The notes: a model not told the origin generated them from the letters alone. 64,000 nt of DNA from Aquimarina atlantica (GCF_000626715.1 NZ_AQRA01000006.1:248001-312000), one strand, 5' to 3'; shown: positions 43,175 through 51,900, numbered from the stretch's first letter. Translations and numbers: made by a program.

Positions 43175-44536
43175 ATGACTTTTAAACTTAACGAATATCT
43201 GAAAAAAACAACGGAGGCTGCACCACTTGCAGTCTTTCGTATTTTTTTTGGAGTAATGATGCTGATTAGTATTATTCGTTTTTGGAGCTATGGATGGATT
43301 GATAAACTATACATTCAACCTAAGTTTTTTTTCTCATATTACGGTTTCGAATGGGTAAAACCTATAGGGGTTTATACCTACATTATTTTTGCCATATGTG
43401 GGATTTCTACAATCTTTATAACTCTTGGTTTTAAATATAGAATCGCAATAGTTACTTTTTTTATCAGTTTCACATATATAGAACTGATGGATAAGACAAC
43501 ATATCTTAATCATTACTATTTTATTAGTCTACTTAGTTTTGTAATGATTTTTTTACCTGCAAATCGATATTATGCATTAGATGCAAAACAGAAAAGAATT
43601 TCTTATCAATTAATTCCTAACTGGACAATTGATGTTATCAAATTACTTTTGGGGATTGTGTATTTTTATGCAGGTTTGGCAAAACTTAATTCTGATTGGT
43701 TGGTAAAAGCAATGCCTCTTAAAATATGGTTACCTTCTAAATACAGTGTACCTCTTTTAGGAGATTTGATGCAAAAAGAATGGATGCATTATCTGTTTAG
43801 TTATTCGGGAGCTATTTATGACCTTACAATCCCACTATTGTTATTATATAGAAAAACGAGACCTTTTGCTTTTATTTTGGTGGTTATCTTTCATGTTTTA
43901 ACCAGAGTTCTCTTTCCTATAGGAATGTTTCCTTATATCATGATTGTAAGTACATTAATATTTTTTGATGCTAGTCTCCATCATAAGATATTAGATTTTA
44001 TTTCTAAAGTATTTAAAATAAACAAGCTACAATTTGATACCAATACAGCATTACAATTTTATCCCGAGAAAAATAAAGTCCTTTTAACCGCTATAACCAT
44101 ATTCTTTGCGATTCAGTTATTTCTACCGTTTAGATATATATTATACCCGGGAGAATTATTCTGGACAGAAGAAGGGTTTCGGTTTTCGTGGAGGGTAATG
44201 TTAATCGAAAAAGCAGGCTATGCTAATTTTAAAATTGTTGATAGTGTAACCAAAAAGCGATTTTATGTAGATAACGACGATTTTCTTACCGCTTTTCAAC
44301 AAAAACAAATGGCATCACAACCTGATTTTATATTACAATATGCTCATTATCTAAAGCAACATTTTGAAAATCAAGGGCATCAAAACATACAAGTATTTGT
44401 TGAGAGCTATGTAGCACTTAATGGTAGATTAAGTACTCAATATATAGATCCAACAGTGGATTTGGGAAAACAAAAAGAGTCATTTAAACATAAAAATTGG
44501 ATTATTCCATTTAAGGATGAAATTAAGGGATTATAG
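43175..44536 (+). CDS. HTTM-domain membrane protein (vitamin K-dependent gamma-carboxylase-like)
   Basis: 453 aa. At least seven hydrophobic segments in residues about 20-300. HTTM/VKGC hallmarks: PLAVFRIFFGVMM at the start, then MDKTTYLNHYYFISLLSFVM, FYAGLAKLNSDWL, VIFHVLTRVLFPIGMFPYI; the soluble C-terminal part (FSWRVMLIEKAGYANFKIVD) ends the family domain. In animals this family carboxylates glutamate; bacterial members probably catalyse another membrane reaction, and in flavobacteria they recur with imelysin and TonB receptors. It overlaps the receptor gene by 20 nt. Confidence 0.9.
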   Translation: MTFKLNEYLKKTTEAAPLAVFRIFFGVMMLISIIRFWSYGWIDKLYIQPKFFFSYYGFEWVKPIGVYTYIIFAICGISTIFITLGFKYRIAIVTFFISFTYIELMDKTTYLNHYYFISLLSFVMIFLPANRYYALDAKQKRISYQLIPNWTIDVIKLLLGIVYFYAGLAKLNSDWLVKAMPLKIWLPSKYSVPLLGDLMQKEWMHYLFSYSGAIYDLTIPLLLLYRKTRPFAFILVVIFHVLTRVLFPIGMFPYIMIVSTLIFFDASLHHKILDFISKVFKINKLQFDTNTALQFYPEKNKVLLTAITIFFAIQLFLPFRYILYPGELFWTEEGFRFSWRVMLIEKAGYANFKIVDSVTKKRFYVDNDDFLTAFQQKQMASQPDFILQYAHYLKQHFENQGHQNIQVFVESYVALNGRLSTQYIDPTVDLGKQKESFKHKNWIIPFKDEIKGL

Positions 44537-46991
44537 TATATTTTTCGGAACATTATTAACAATAAGCTCAGTTTTTGGGCAATATCAATTTAAGGGTACA
44601 GTAACAAGTCTGGACAATCAACCCATTGCAAATGCAGAAGTATATAACAGAACCAATGGTCAGCAGACCATTACAAATACCGATGGTCAATTTAAATTTG
44701 CAGATGTATCAGAAGGAGAATATCTGATTACTATTTTTAGTTTTGATTTTGAAATTTTGGATCAACGCATAAAGATTGAAGGAGATTCATCAAAAGATTT
44801 TGTGTTGAAACCTCTTGGAGAAGAACTATCTGAAGTTTTGATCACACAACGAAAGGAAAAGATTTTTGGACTCAAACAACTTAGACCTGTAGAAGGAACT
44901 GCAATTTTTGCAGGTAAAAAAAGCGAAGTGGTTTTAGTAGATCAGACAGTTGGTAATTTGGCTTCAAATAATTCTAGACAGATTTATGCTCAGGTCGTTG
45001 GATTAAATATATACGAGAACAGTGATGCAGGTCTTCAACTTAATATCGGAGGAAGGGGATTAGATCCAAACCGATCTGCTAATTTTAATATAAAACAGAA
45101 TGGCTACGATATAAGTGCAGATGTTTTAGGATACCCCGAGAGTTATTATACTCCTCCTGCAGAAGCTTTGAGTGAAATACAAGTTGTTCGTGGGGCTGCT
45201 TCGTTACAATATGGAACCCAGTTTGGAGGACTCATCAATTTTAAAATGAAGCAACCCAACCCTAATAAAAAAATAGAACTCATATCCAGACAATCATTAG
45301 GGTCATTTAATTTATTTACAAGTTTTAATAGTATTAGTGGTACTTTAGGCAAGTTTAGTTATTACACTTATTTTAATTATAAAAAAGGTGATGGGTATAG
45401 GCCAAATTCTGAATTTGATTCTAAAAACTTTTATGCAAATATTGGGTATGCTTTTACCGATAGAACAAAACTAACTTTTGAAGCCACATATCTTGATTAT
45501 CTGGCGCAACAACCGGGAGGACTAACCGATACTCAATTTAATGAAAATCCAGAGTTTAGCAATCGAACCAGAAATTGGTTTGATGTAAACTGGAAATTAT
45601 TCTCCCTAAAATTAGAACATAAGTTTTCTGATAAGACCGATTTTAGTTTAAACCTTTTTGGTCTTGATGCTTCTCGAAAAGCAGTAGGTTTTAGAGGAAA
45701 TCCTTTCGTGCTAAACTCAAACCCTATCACAGATGTAGATGAGACAGATGCAAATGGTAATTTTGCTTTTCCGCGTGATTTGATTGTTGGTAACTTTAGA
45801 AACTGGGGTGCAGAAGCCAGACTATTAAACAGATATAATTTGTTTGGTAAAGAATCCGTCTTTTTAATAGGTTCAAAATATTACCAGGCTAATAACGACT
45901 CTAGGCAAGGTCCGGGAAGTATTGGGACTAATGCAAATTTTAACTTTGCTTCGCAAGCATTTCCTGATTACCCAAACCAATCTGATTTTGATTTTCCTAA
46001 CCTTAATGTTGCACTATTTGGAGAGAATATTTTTAATATTTCTGATAGTTTTTCGGTAACTCCGGGATTTAGATTCGAATATATTAAAACCGAAAGTGAA
46101 GGGAGTTATAATCGGATTAATTTTGATCTGGCGGGAAACCCTATTTCTAATACTACTCGGGAAGATAACAGAACTTTGGATCGCTCATTTTTACTTTTTG
46201 GTATTGGAGCTAGTTACAAACCAAATACCCATTTAGAGGCATATGCCAATTTATCTCAGAATTATAGATCGGTGACTTTTAGTGATATTCGGGTAGTAAG
46301 CCCAACTTTTGTTATTGATCCCGATATTTCTGATGAAGAAGGTTTTACTGCCGATTTTGGAGTTAGAGGAAAAATAGGAGGGAATAAACTGTCTTACGAT
46401 ATTGGGGGTTTTGGATTGCTTTATGATGATCGTATTGGGATCGTATTTGACGATAGAGCAAATAGAGTTAGAAAGAATATAGGAAAAGCGCTTATCTACG
46501 GATTAGAGACTTTTATGGATTGGAATATTCTTAATACATTTTATGAAGGAAATTCAGATTTTAGATGTAATTGGTTTGTTAATGCATCTTTTACAGAATC
46601 AGAATATATAGAGTCTGAAGAAGCAGGAGTACAAGGTAATAAAGTCGAATTTATTCCAGCAGTGAATTTAAAGACTGGATTAAAATTTGGTTATAAAAAC
46701 TTTCTGGCTAATACACAGTTTACTTATTTATCAGAACAGTTTACAGATGTTTCCAACGCACCAGTTGCAACACCTAGTGATAGCCGTAATGGTATTATTG
46801 GCGAAATCCCATCGTACCACATCCTTGATTTTTCAGTTTCTTATCGATATAAGAAATTTAAACTGGAAACAGGGATAAACAATGTTTTAGATAGCCTTTA
46901 TTTTACGAGAAGAGCGACCGGTTATCCTGGCCCAGGAATTATACCTTCAGAACCTTTAACCTGGTATACAACTTTACAGTTTAAATGGTAA
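44517..46991 (+). CDS. TonB-dependent receptor, probably for iron chelate
   Basis: 824 aa. Signal peptide (YSIFFGTLLTISSVFGQ), a carboxypeptidase-regulatory-like beta domain (about residues 22-105: YQFKGTVTSLDNQPIANAEV), a plug domain (about 120-245: QIYAQVVGLNIYEN, GGRGLDPNRSANFNIKQNGY, SEIQVVRGAASLQYGTQFGG) and a 22-strand barrel ending in LTWYTTLQFKW with the terminal aromatic. Plug features and linkage to imelysin, DUF4856 and HTTM point to ferric-siderophore or ferric citrate uptake, energised by TonB-ExbBD. The start overlaps the HTTM gene by 20 nt, so translation is coupled. Substrate is inferred from neighbours. Confidence 0.92.
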   Translation: MKLRDYSIFFGTLLTISSVFGQYQFKGTVTSLDNQPIANAEVYNRTNGQQTITNTDGQFKFADVSEGEYLITIFSFDFEILDQRIKIEGDSSKDFVLKPLGEELSEVLITQRKEKIFGLKQLRPVEGTAIFAGKKSEVVLVDQTVGNLASNNSRQIYAQVVGLNIYENSDAGLQLNIGGRGLDPNRSANFNIKQNGYDISADVLGYPESYYTPPAEALSEIQVVRGAASLQYGTQFGGLINFKMKQPNPNKKIELISRQSLGSFNLFTSFNSISGTLGKFSYYTYFNYKKGDGYRPNSEFDSKNFYANIGYAFTDRTKLTFEATYLDYLAQQPGGLTDTQFNENPEFSNRTRNWFDVNWKLFSLKLEHKFSDKTDFSLNLFGLDASRKAVGFRGNPFVLNSNPITDVDETDANGNFAFPRDLIVGNFRNWGAEARLLNRYNLFGKESVFLIGSKYYQANNDSRQGPGSIGTNANFNFASQAFPDYPNQSDFDFPNLNVALFGENIFNISDSFSVTPGFRFEYIKTESEGSYNRINFDLAGNPISNTTREDNRTLDRSFLLFGIGASYKPNTHLEAYANLSQNYRSVTFSDIRVVSPTFVIDPDISDEEGFTADFGVRGKIGGNKLSYDIGGFGLLYDDRIGIVFDDRANRVRKNIGKALIYGLETFMDWNILNTFYEGNSDFRCNWFVNASFTESEYIESEEAGVQGNKVEFIPAVNLKTGLKFGYKNFLANTQFTYLSEQFTDVSNAPVATPSDSRNGIIGEIPSYHILDFSVSYRYKKFKLETGINNVLDSLYFTRRATGYPGPGIIPSEPLTWYTTLQFKW

Positions 46992-47033
46992 GGAAATAAC
47001 TTAAGTGTAGTAAAGTATTAAAATGAAATTGTT

Positions 47034-47546
47034 ATGAATGAGTTTTTTGCATATGATAACATGGTGGCAAAGTATTACGAGAAAACACCTAATCGTGTAT
47101 TGCCATTAATTTCATGGGAGTTTTATGGAGAACATCTTTCTGTATTAGAAAGCTTTAAAGAAGATCTTAATACATTAAAGAAAATTACTAAAAACTGGAA
47201 TTTTACAAGAGACTATTCTCAAGAATTTATTCAAGAACAATCTGTTATTGTGATCACCAATCCTAGTCTTAAAATTGTATACGCTTCGCAAAATATTCAA
47301 AAGCTAAGTGGATATTCACCTAATGAGGTTATTGGCAATTCGCCAAAGATATTTCAGGGTGAAGATACATGTGCTAAGACATCTGCAAAAATAAGAAGTG
47401 CTATAGATAGTGAGACTCCTTTTGAAGTGTCGATTGTAAACTATAAAAAAGATAAAACCCCATATCTATGTCAAATTAAAGGATTTCCGGTTAGGGATAA
47501 ACATGGTAAATTAGTAAATTATATTGCTTTTGAGAAAGCAGCATAA
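47034..47546 (+). CDS. Single-PAS-domain protein
   Basis: 170 aa. Residues about 70-170 are a PAS/PAC domain: QSVIVITNPSLKIVYASQNI, LSGYSPNEVIGNSPKIFQGE, then FEVSIVNYKKDKTPYLCQIK and GFPVRDKHGKLVNYIAFEK. The QGEDT segment and IVNYKKD match the LOV/PAS subgroup, but the flavin-binding NCRFLQ motif is not present (here NSPKIFQGEDTCAKT), so it is not a photoreceptor of the usual type; a Cys is in DTCAK. No output domain: probably a small sensor acting through another protein. 42 nt after the receptor gene, possibly on the same transcript. Confidence 0.8.
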   Translation: MNEFFAYDNMVAKYYEKTPNRVLPLISWEFYGEHLSVLESFKEDLNTLKKITKNWNFTRDYSQEFIQEQSVIVITNPSLKIVYASQNIQKLSGYSPNEVIGNSPKIFQGEDTCAKTSAKIRSAIDSETPFEVSIVNYKKDKTPYLCQIKGFPVRDKHGKLVNYIAFEKAA

Positions 47547-47728
47547 TCTTTAAATAGAAGTAGTGCCAGTTGTTTCTTCATTACTAATTATGTATACCAA
47601 TATTTTTATAGTACTACGAAAATATGAGATGATATATAGGATTACATTGTATAAAACAACTTAATACTGCACTTTAAAAAGTAATAAATTACGTACTTTA
47701 GTTATTTAGTTAAACATAATATCAAAAC

Positions 47729-48232
47729 ATGATACCAGAAATAGAACAACTATTAAATGATCAAATAAAATACGAAGCAAAAGCTTCTGCTCAATATCTT
47801 TCGATGGCTTGCTGGGCAGATACTCGAGGATATAACGGTATTGCAGATTTTTTTTATACGCAATCAGAAGAAGAACGAGTACATATGACCAAGTTGGTTA
47901 AGTTTATTAATGAACGAAGTGGTAATGCTGTTATTCCTGCAGTAGATAAACCCAGGGATGATTTTAAATCGTTGATGGAGCTTTTTGAAACATTTTTAGA
48001 AAGCGAAGAATTTGTTACAGAAAAAATTAATAATGTTATATATGAGTGTCTAAAGCATAAAGATTATAATGTACATAACTTTATGCAATGGTATGTAGCA
48101 GAACAGTTAGAAGAAGAGGCTACTGCACGAACATTATTAGACAAACTTAAAATTATTGGCGACGATAAGTCTGGTCATTATTTATTTGATAGAGATATCA
48201 ATACTTTTCAAGCACCCGAACAAGCTAATTGA
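47729..48232 (+). CDS. ftnA: Ferritin
   Basis: 167 aa, family length. Ferroxidase ligands are in place: Glu in YEAKASAQYLSMACWAD (E17-like), the E-x-x-H pair in QSEEERVHMTKLVKF, and further Glu residues in IYECLKHKDYNVHNFMQWYV and AEQLEEEATARTLLDKL. Forms the 24-mer iron-storage shell that oxidises and mineralises Fe(II). Its place next to iron uptake genes and the redox block fits a common iron theme. Own transcript likely; terminator follows at 48263-48290. Confidence 0.95.
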   Translation: MIPEIEQLLNDQIKYEAKASAQYLSMACWADTRGYNGIADFFYTQSEEERVHMTKLVKFINERSGNAVIPAVDKPRDDFKSLMELFETFLESEEFVTEKINNVIYECLKHKDYNVHNFMQWYVAEQLEEEATARTLLDKLKIIGDDKSGHYLFDRDINTFQAPEQAN

Positions 48233-48262
48233 TTGTTAATAAGTTATTAAAGATAAAATAGA

Positions 48263-48290
48263 GATTCCTTTTTTTGGAATCTTTTTTTTA
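48263..48290 (+). terminator. Terminator after ferritin
   Basis: Stem GATTCC / GGAATC around a T-rich loop, then T8. Confidence 0.75.
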
Positions 48291-48298
48291 TATTTTTG
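48291..48298 (+). promoter_or_regulatory. Candidate -7 element TATTTTTG for the Cys-rich peptide gene
   Basis: Fits TAnnTTTG and directly follows the ferritin terminator; 33 nt before the GTG at 48331. No well-spaced -33. Confidence 0.35.
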
Positions 48299-48330
48299 TG
48301 CTTTATTTAGATTCAATAAAGATTATATCA

Positions 48331-48474
48331 GTGCAAAGTTCAGGTACTCCATCATTATATTCTCCTTGTCCGGCTGTCAATTGTGAAATAGCCTGTGGAG
48401 GGAAAAAGAAAAAATGTTGTAAAAAATATAAAAAGAAAGGAAAATCCAACTGCAAAAGATGTCCTAAACTTTAG
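48331..48474 (+). CDS. Very small Cys/Lys-rich peptide
   Basis: 47 aa from the GTG at 48331; a longer frame from 48274 would start inside the ferritin terminator and before the promoter candidate, so it is unlikely. Seven cysteines in the last 36 residues: CPAVNCEIACGG, then KKKKCCKKYKKKGKSNCKRC. Thirteen or so lysines make it strongly basic. No signal peptide. The paired Cys spacing suggests metal binding (zinc, iron-sulfur or copper), and the basic run suggests nucleic acid or membrane contact. It lies between ferritin and the thioredoxin/ApbE operon; a terminator follows at 48519. Unrecognised family. Confidence 0.6.
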   Translation: MQSSGTPSLYSPCPAVNCEIACGGKKKKCCKKYKKKGKSNCKRCPKL

Positions 48475-48518
48475 TTTAAAGGATTCTATAATATATATTG
48501 GATATTAATCCATTCTCG

Positions 48519-48555
48519 AAAGCGGAAATACCCATAGGTGTTTCCGCTTTTTTGT
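48519..48555 (+). terminator. Terminator after the Cys-rich peptide gene
   Basis: Stem AAAGCGGAAA / TTTCCGCTTT with additional TACC/GGTG pairing inside, then a T-run. Confidence 0.8.
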
Positions 48556-48920
48556 AAAAAAATAACGATTTAATGTAGGGTGTTTCTTTATATACCTGTA
48601 TTATAAATAGAAACCCGATTAAAGGTTGTAGTGCATAAGAATAAGTACATAGTCTTGTTCGGTATAAAAATTGTTCTTTTAATAATAATTATTTAGACTT
48701 AGTACGTATTATAGCCTTCAAACTAATTTTAAGTACTAATTAACAATTTGAATAGTTACTATAAGGTAGATTTACATTGATATGAAACGAACATTAAGAA
48801 ATTTAAACATTACTTCACAAAAGGAAATGTTTAAAATTCTTAACGAGAGAACGAAGTGTTTACATACGTTCTCAATTTTATAATTAATTTACTGTCAAAT
48901 AATTACTAAAATTTAAACGT
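48556..48920. other. 365-bp intergenic region before the thioredoxin/ApbE operon
   Basis: Holds a short frame at 48782-48883 (33 codons, MKRTLRNLNITSQKEM start), probably by chance, and overlapping its end an inverted repeat GAGAACG-N13-CGTTCTC at 48847-48873 that could be a leader hairpin or operator. The AT-rich remainder shows no clear promoter match. Confidence 0.4.
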
Positions 48921-49361
48921 GTGAAAAAGATTATTGTAGTTGTATTCCTAGTATTTTTGGGAATTAATTGGGTAAGTGCTCAGGAATGGCTAACCAATTT
49001 TGAGGAAGCAAAAAGAATTGCACAGGAAAATGATAAAAATATAATTTTGGTATTTGCCGGTTCGGATTGGTGTGCACCATGTATTAAATTAGAGAAACAG
49101 ATTTTGCATACTGAAGAATTTCAAGGGGATGCCAAAAAACATTACGTATTATTAAAAGCCGATTTTCCACGTAAGAAAAAAAACCAATTACCCGAAGCTT
49201 TGCAACATCAGAATAATGCATTGGCAGAAAAGTATAATAAAAGTGGAGGTTTTCCATTGGTCGTTGTTTTAGATAAGAATGGCAAAAAACTTGGAGAAAT
49301 TGGTTATAAAAAAGTAACACCAAATGCATACTTAGAAATGCTAAGTACAATGACTAAATAA
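48921..49361 (+). CDS. Secreted thioredoxin-family protein
   Basis: 146 aa, GTG start. Signal peptide (IIVVVFLVFLGINWVSAQ). Thioredoxin fold with the active site GSDWCAPCIKLEKQIL, a cis-Pro segment GGFPLVVVLDKNGKKLGEIG. WCAPC is DsbD-gamma/thioredoxin-7 like. Periplasmic disulfide reductase or oxidase for the partner proteins, two of which have cysteine pairs (the DUF4266 C-terminal C-G-C). First gene of the block; 4 nt before ApbE. Confidence 0.9.
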   Translation: MKKIIVVVFLVFLGINWVSAQEWLTNFEEAKRIAQENDKNIILVFAGSDWCAPCIKLEKQILHTEEFQGDAKKHYVLLKADFPRKKKNQLPEALQHQNNALAEKYNKSGGFPLVVVLDKNGKKLGEIGYKKVTPNAYLEMLSTMTK

Positions 49362-49365
49362 TATT

Positions 49366-50346
49366 TTGAGATTTTTCATTACCCTTTTATTTCTGGCTAC
49401 TATAAGTAGTAGTTTTTCGCAGCAAATATATAAGCGTACCCTAAAACTAATGGGAAGTCGTTTTGATATTACCGTTGTCGAAAAAGATAAGACAACTGCT
49501 AATCAATACATCAATATTGCTGTCGAAGAAATTCAGAGAATCGAAAAATTGATTTCTTCGTGGGACAAAAATTCCCAAACTTCTCTAATTAATGACAATG
49601 CAGGGATTAAACCCGTGAAAGTTGATGCAGAACTTTTCGACCTAATATTTAGAGCTATTCAGATTTCTAAATTAACAGATGGCGCATTTGATATTAGCTA
49701 TGCCTCAATGGATCGAATCTGGAAATTTGATAATAGTATGAAAGAAATGCCCTCTGAGGAAGAAATTAAAGCATCAGTTGCGCGTGTAGGGTATTCGTAT
49801 ATTATTTTGGATAAAAAGAAATCTACAGTATTTCTAACCCAAAAAGGGATGAAGATAGGATTTGGTGCTATTGGTAAAGGATATGCAGCAGATAAAGCCA
49901 AAAACCTCTTAATAAGTAAAGGAGTAAAAGCCGGAATCATAAATGCTTCTGGAGATATGAATACCTGGGGGAAACAACCCGATGGGAGTGAGTGGAAAGT
50001 TGCAATTACCAATCCTTTGAATAAAAATAATGCATTTGCACTATTACCAGTAGTAGAAAAAGCGGTAGTGACTTCTGGTAATTATGAAAAATATGTAATT
50101 TTAGATGGTAAACGGTATTCTCATATCATCGATCCCAGAACAGGATATCCATCTACTGGTATTGTAAGCGCTACAGTTTTTGCTCCAAAAGCTGAATTGG
50201 CAGATGCATTGGCAACTTCTGTTTTTGTGATGGGAATTGAGACTGGATTAAATAGAATCAATCAATTAAAAGGGATTGAATGTATTATAATTGATGATCA
50301 GGGAAATATTCATACCTCTGATCATATTAAGATAGATAATAAATAA
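49366..50346 (+). CDS. apbE: FAD:protein FMN transferase (ApbE family)
   Basis: 326 aa with TTG start, 4 nt after the thioredoxin stop. Signal peptide (FITLLFLATISSSFSQ). ApbE landmarks: LMGSRFDITVVEK, IEKLISSWDKNSQTSLIND, GAFDISYASMDRIWKF, the FAD/Mg site GAIGKGYAADKAKNLL, GDMNTWGK, and YSHIIDPRTGYPSTGI with the Thr/Asp metal motif near D-A-L-A-T. It moves FMN from FAD onto a Thr/Ser of an extracytosolic target. No FMN-bind, NqrC, RnfG or PepSY target lies here, so its substrate is likely DUF4266 or DUF3570, or elsewhere in the genome. Confidence 0.93.
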   Translation: MRFFITLLFLATISSSFSQQIYKRTLKLMGSRFDITVVEKDKTTANQYINIAVEEIQRIEKLISSWDKNSQTSLINDNAGIKPVKVDAELFDLIFRAIQISKLTDGAFDISYASMDRIWKFDNSMKEMPSEEEIKASVARVGYSYIILDKKKSTVFLTQKGMKIGFGAIGKGYAADKAKNLLISKGVKAGIINASGDMNTWGKQPDGSEWKVAITNPLNKNNAFALLPVVEKAVVTSGNYEKYVILDGKRYSHIIDPRTGYPSTGIVSATVFAPKAELADALATSVFVMGIETGLNRINQLKGIECIIIDDQGNIHTSDHIKIDNK

Positions 50347-50371
50347 CAATAATTCTTATAAAACGTACTTT

Positions 50372-50584
50372 ATGAATAAGTTGATACCAATACTTTTAGT
50401 ACTAGTACTTTCTCTTAACTCATGTGTAGCTGTAAAAGAATACGAAAAAGTACAAATCAATGATCCTGATATGGAGCTGGCACTCAAAAAAATTGATCGT
50501 TTTGAAACTAATTTTCAAGCCTATAGAGAAGCTGCAGCTGGAGCAAATGGAGGTAAAACAGGTGGAGGATGTGGTTGTAATTAA
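50372..50584 (+). CDS. DUF4266 small lipoprotein with C-terminal Cys-Gly-Cys
   Basis: 70 aa. Lipobox LSLNSCVAVKEYEKV with Cys18. A short helical linker (DPDMELALKKIDRFETNFQA) leads to a glycine-rich end (GANGGKTGGGCGCN) with Cys67 and Cys69. The C-G-C ending is the family hallmark, and the place between ApbE and DUF3570 is a conserved neighbourhood. A CxC tail on a lipid anchor suggests a metal ligand or a redox-active disulfide served by the thioredoxin. Biochemical function has not, to my knowledge, been settled. Confidence 0.88.
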   Translation: MNKLIPILLVLVLSLNSCVAVKEYEKVQINDPDMELALKKIDRFETNFQAYREAAAGANGGKTGGGCGCN

Positions 50585-50652
50585 GAGATAACACTTTTCT
50601 TAGCTAAAGAATTTGAAAAACATACTAGAAACTTTTATAAAGTAAAGATCTT

Positions 50653-51900
50653 TTGAGAAAAATTTCATTAATAATAGCATTATTATCTATAGGGATTGTA
50701 ACCGCACAGGAGCAACAACAAGATGATACAACAACCTACAAAAAAAGAGTATTAGAATCTGCAGAAGTCGACTTTTTGATGAGTTATTATACTCAGGATG
50801 GTGATAATGCAGCAGTTACAGGAGGTGTGGGTACAGAAGAACTCACAGATATTACACCTACAATAGTAGTGTCTATCCCACTAAATGATGATGATGTATT
50901 AACTATAGATGCAGGAATATCTGCATATTCATCGGCTTCTTCTAGTAATGTTAATCCTTTTGATGGTAATGGTGCGGCAAACCCTTTTGTAGCCTCTTCA
51001 GGAGCATCAAAAAAGGATGTGTTAACAACAATATCAGGAAGTTATAGTCATAGTAGCGATGATCGAAATAGTGTGTGGTCTGCCAATGTTGCGGTCGCAA
51101 CCGAGTATGATTATTTTTCTATAGGCTTTGGCGGTAGTTATTCAAGACTTTTTAATGAAAAAAATACAGAATTAAGTATAAAAGCCAATGTGTTTCTAGA
51201 TACATGGAAAGCAATATATCCTTCAGAATTAAGGGATCAGCCTACATTTACGAAGTTTGATGATGAATCTCGTAATTCGTATTCTGTAGGATTAGGGTTT
51301 TCACAAATTTTGTCTAAAAGGTTACAGGGATCTCTTTCATTAGATTTTATTCAGCAGGAAGGTCTTTTGTCAACACCGTTTCAGCGCGTACAATTTGCAG
51401 ATGTGGCCGATGTAATTATTGAAGAATTTACATATGGTGATGATGTAGAAAGATTGCCTGATTCCAGGTTTAAAATAGCTGCAGGAGGAAGATTACATTA
51501 TTATATTAACGAGATTTTTACAATACGAACATTTTATAGATATTATACAGATGATTGGGGGATTAATTCACATACCGCAAGCATAGAAATACCCATTAAG
51601 ATCACCGATAAATTTACACTGTATCCTTCATATCGTTTTTATACACAAACAAAAGCAGATTACTTTGCACCATTTAACCAACACTTGTCTACGCAACAAT
51701 TCTATACCTCGGATTATGATTTGTCTGATTTTGATGCAAATCAATATGGTTTTGGTATTAGTTATACCGATATTTTTACAAAATTCCATATCTGGAAACT
51801 TGGTTTAAAAAGTATTGATCTTCGGTTTAGACAATATGAACGTAACTCTGGACTTAGTTCTAATTTATTTTCAGGAGGACTTAGTTTTATAATGGATTAA
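50653..51900 (+). CDS. DUF3570 outer-membrane beta-barrel protein
   Basis: 415 aa, TTG start, signal peptide (MRKISLIIALLSIGIVTAQ). Extended amphipathic strands throughout (IVVSIPLNDDDVLTIDAGI, YDYFSIGFGGSYSRLFNEKN, YSVGLGFSQILSKRLQGSLS) and a C-terminal strand ending FSGGLSFIMD. DUF3570 barrels travel with DUF4266, ApbE and thioredoxin genes in Bacteroidota and Proteobacteria. An SGAS stretch (FVASSGASKKDV, about residue 118) recalls the S/T-G-A-S/T consensus at flavinylation sites. Probable outer-membrane partner of the lipoprotein. Confidence 0.9.
   Translation: MRKISLIIALLSIGIVTAQEQQQDDTTTYKKRVLESAEVDFLMSYYTQDGDNAAVTGGVGTEELTDITPTIVVSIPLNDDDVLTIDAGISAYSSASSSNVNPFDGNGAANPFVASSGASKKDVLTTISGSYSHSSDDRNSVWSANVAVATEYDYFSIGFGGSYSRLFNEKNTELSIKANVFLDTWKAIYPSELRDQPTFTKFDDESRNSYSVGLGFSQILSKRLQGSLSLDFIQQEGLLSTPFQRVQFADVADVIIEEFTYGDDVERLPDSRFKIAAGGRLHYYINEIFTIRTFYRYYTDDWGINSHTASIEIPIKITDKFTLYPSYRFYTQTKADYFAPFNQHLSTQQFYTSDYDLSDFDANQYGFGISYTDIFTKFHIWKLGLKSIDLRFRQYERNSGLSSNLFSGGLSFIMD

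Noticed and set aside
47034..47546. PAS protein as a LOV photoreceptor
   Set aside because: The GXNCRFLQ flavin-cysteine motif is not present; the position reads GNSPKIFQ.
48274..48330. N-terminal extension of the Cys-rich peptide
   Set aside because: It begins within the ferritin terminator, upstream of the TATTTTTG promoter candidate.
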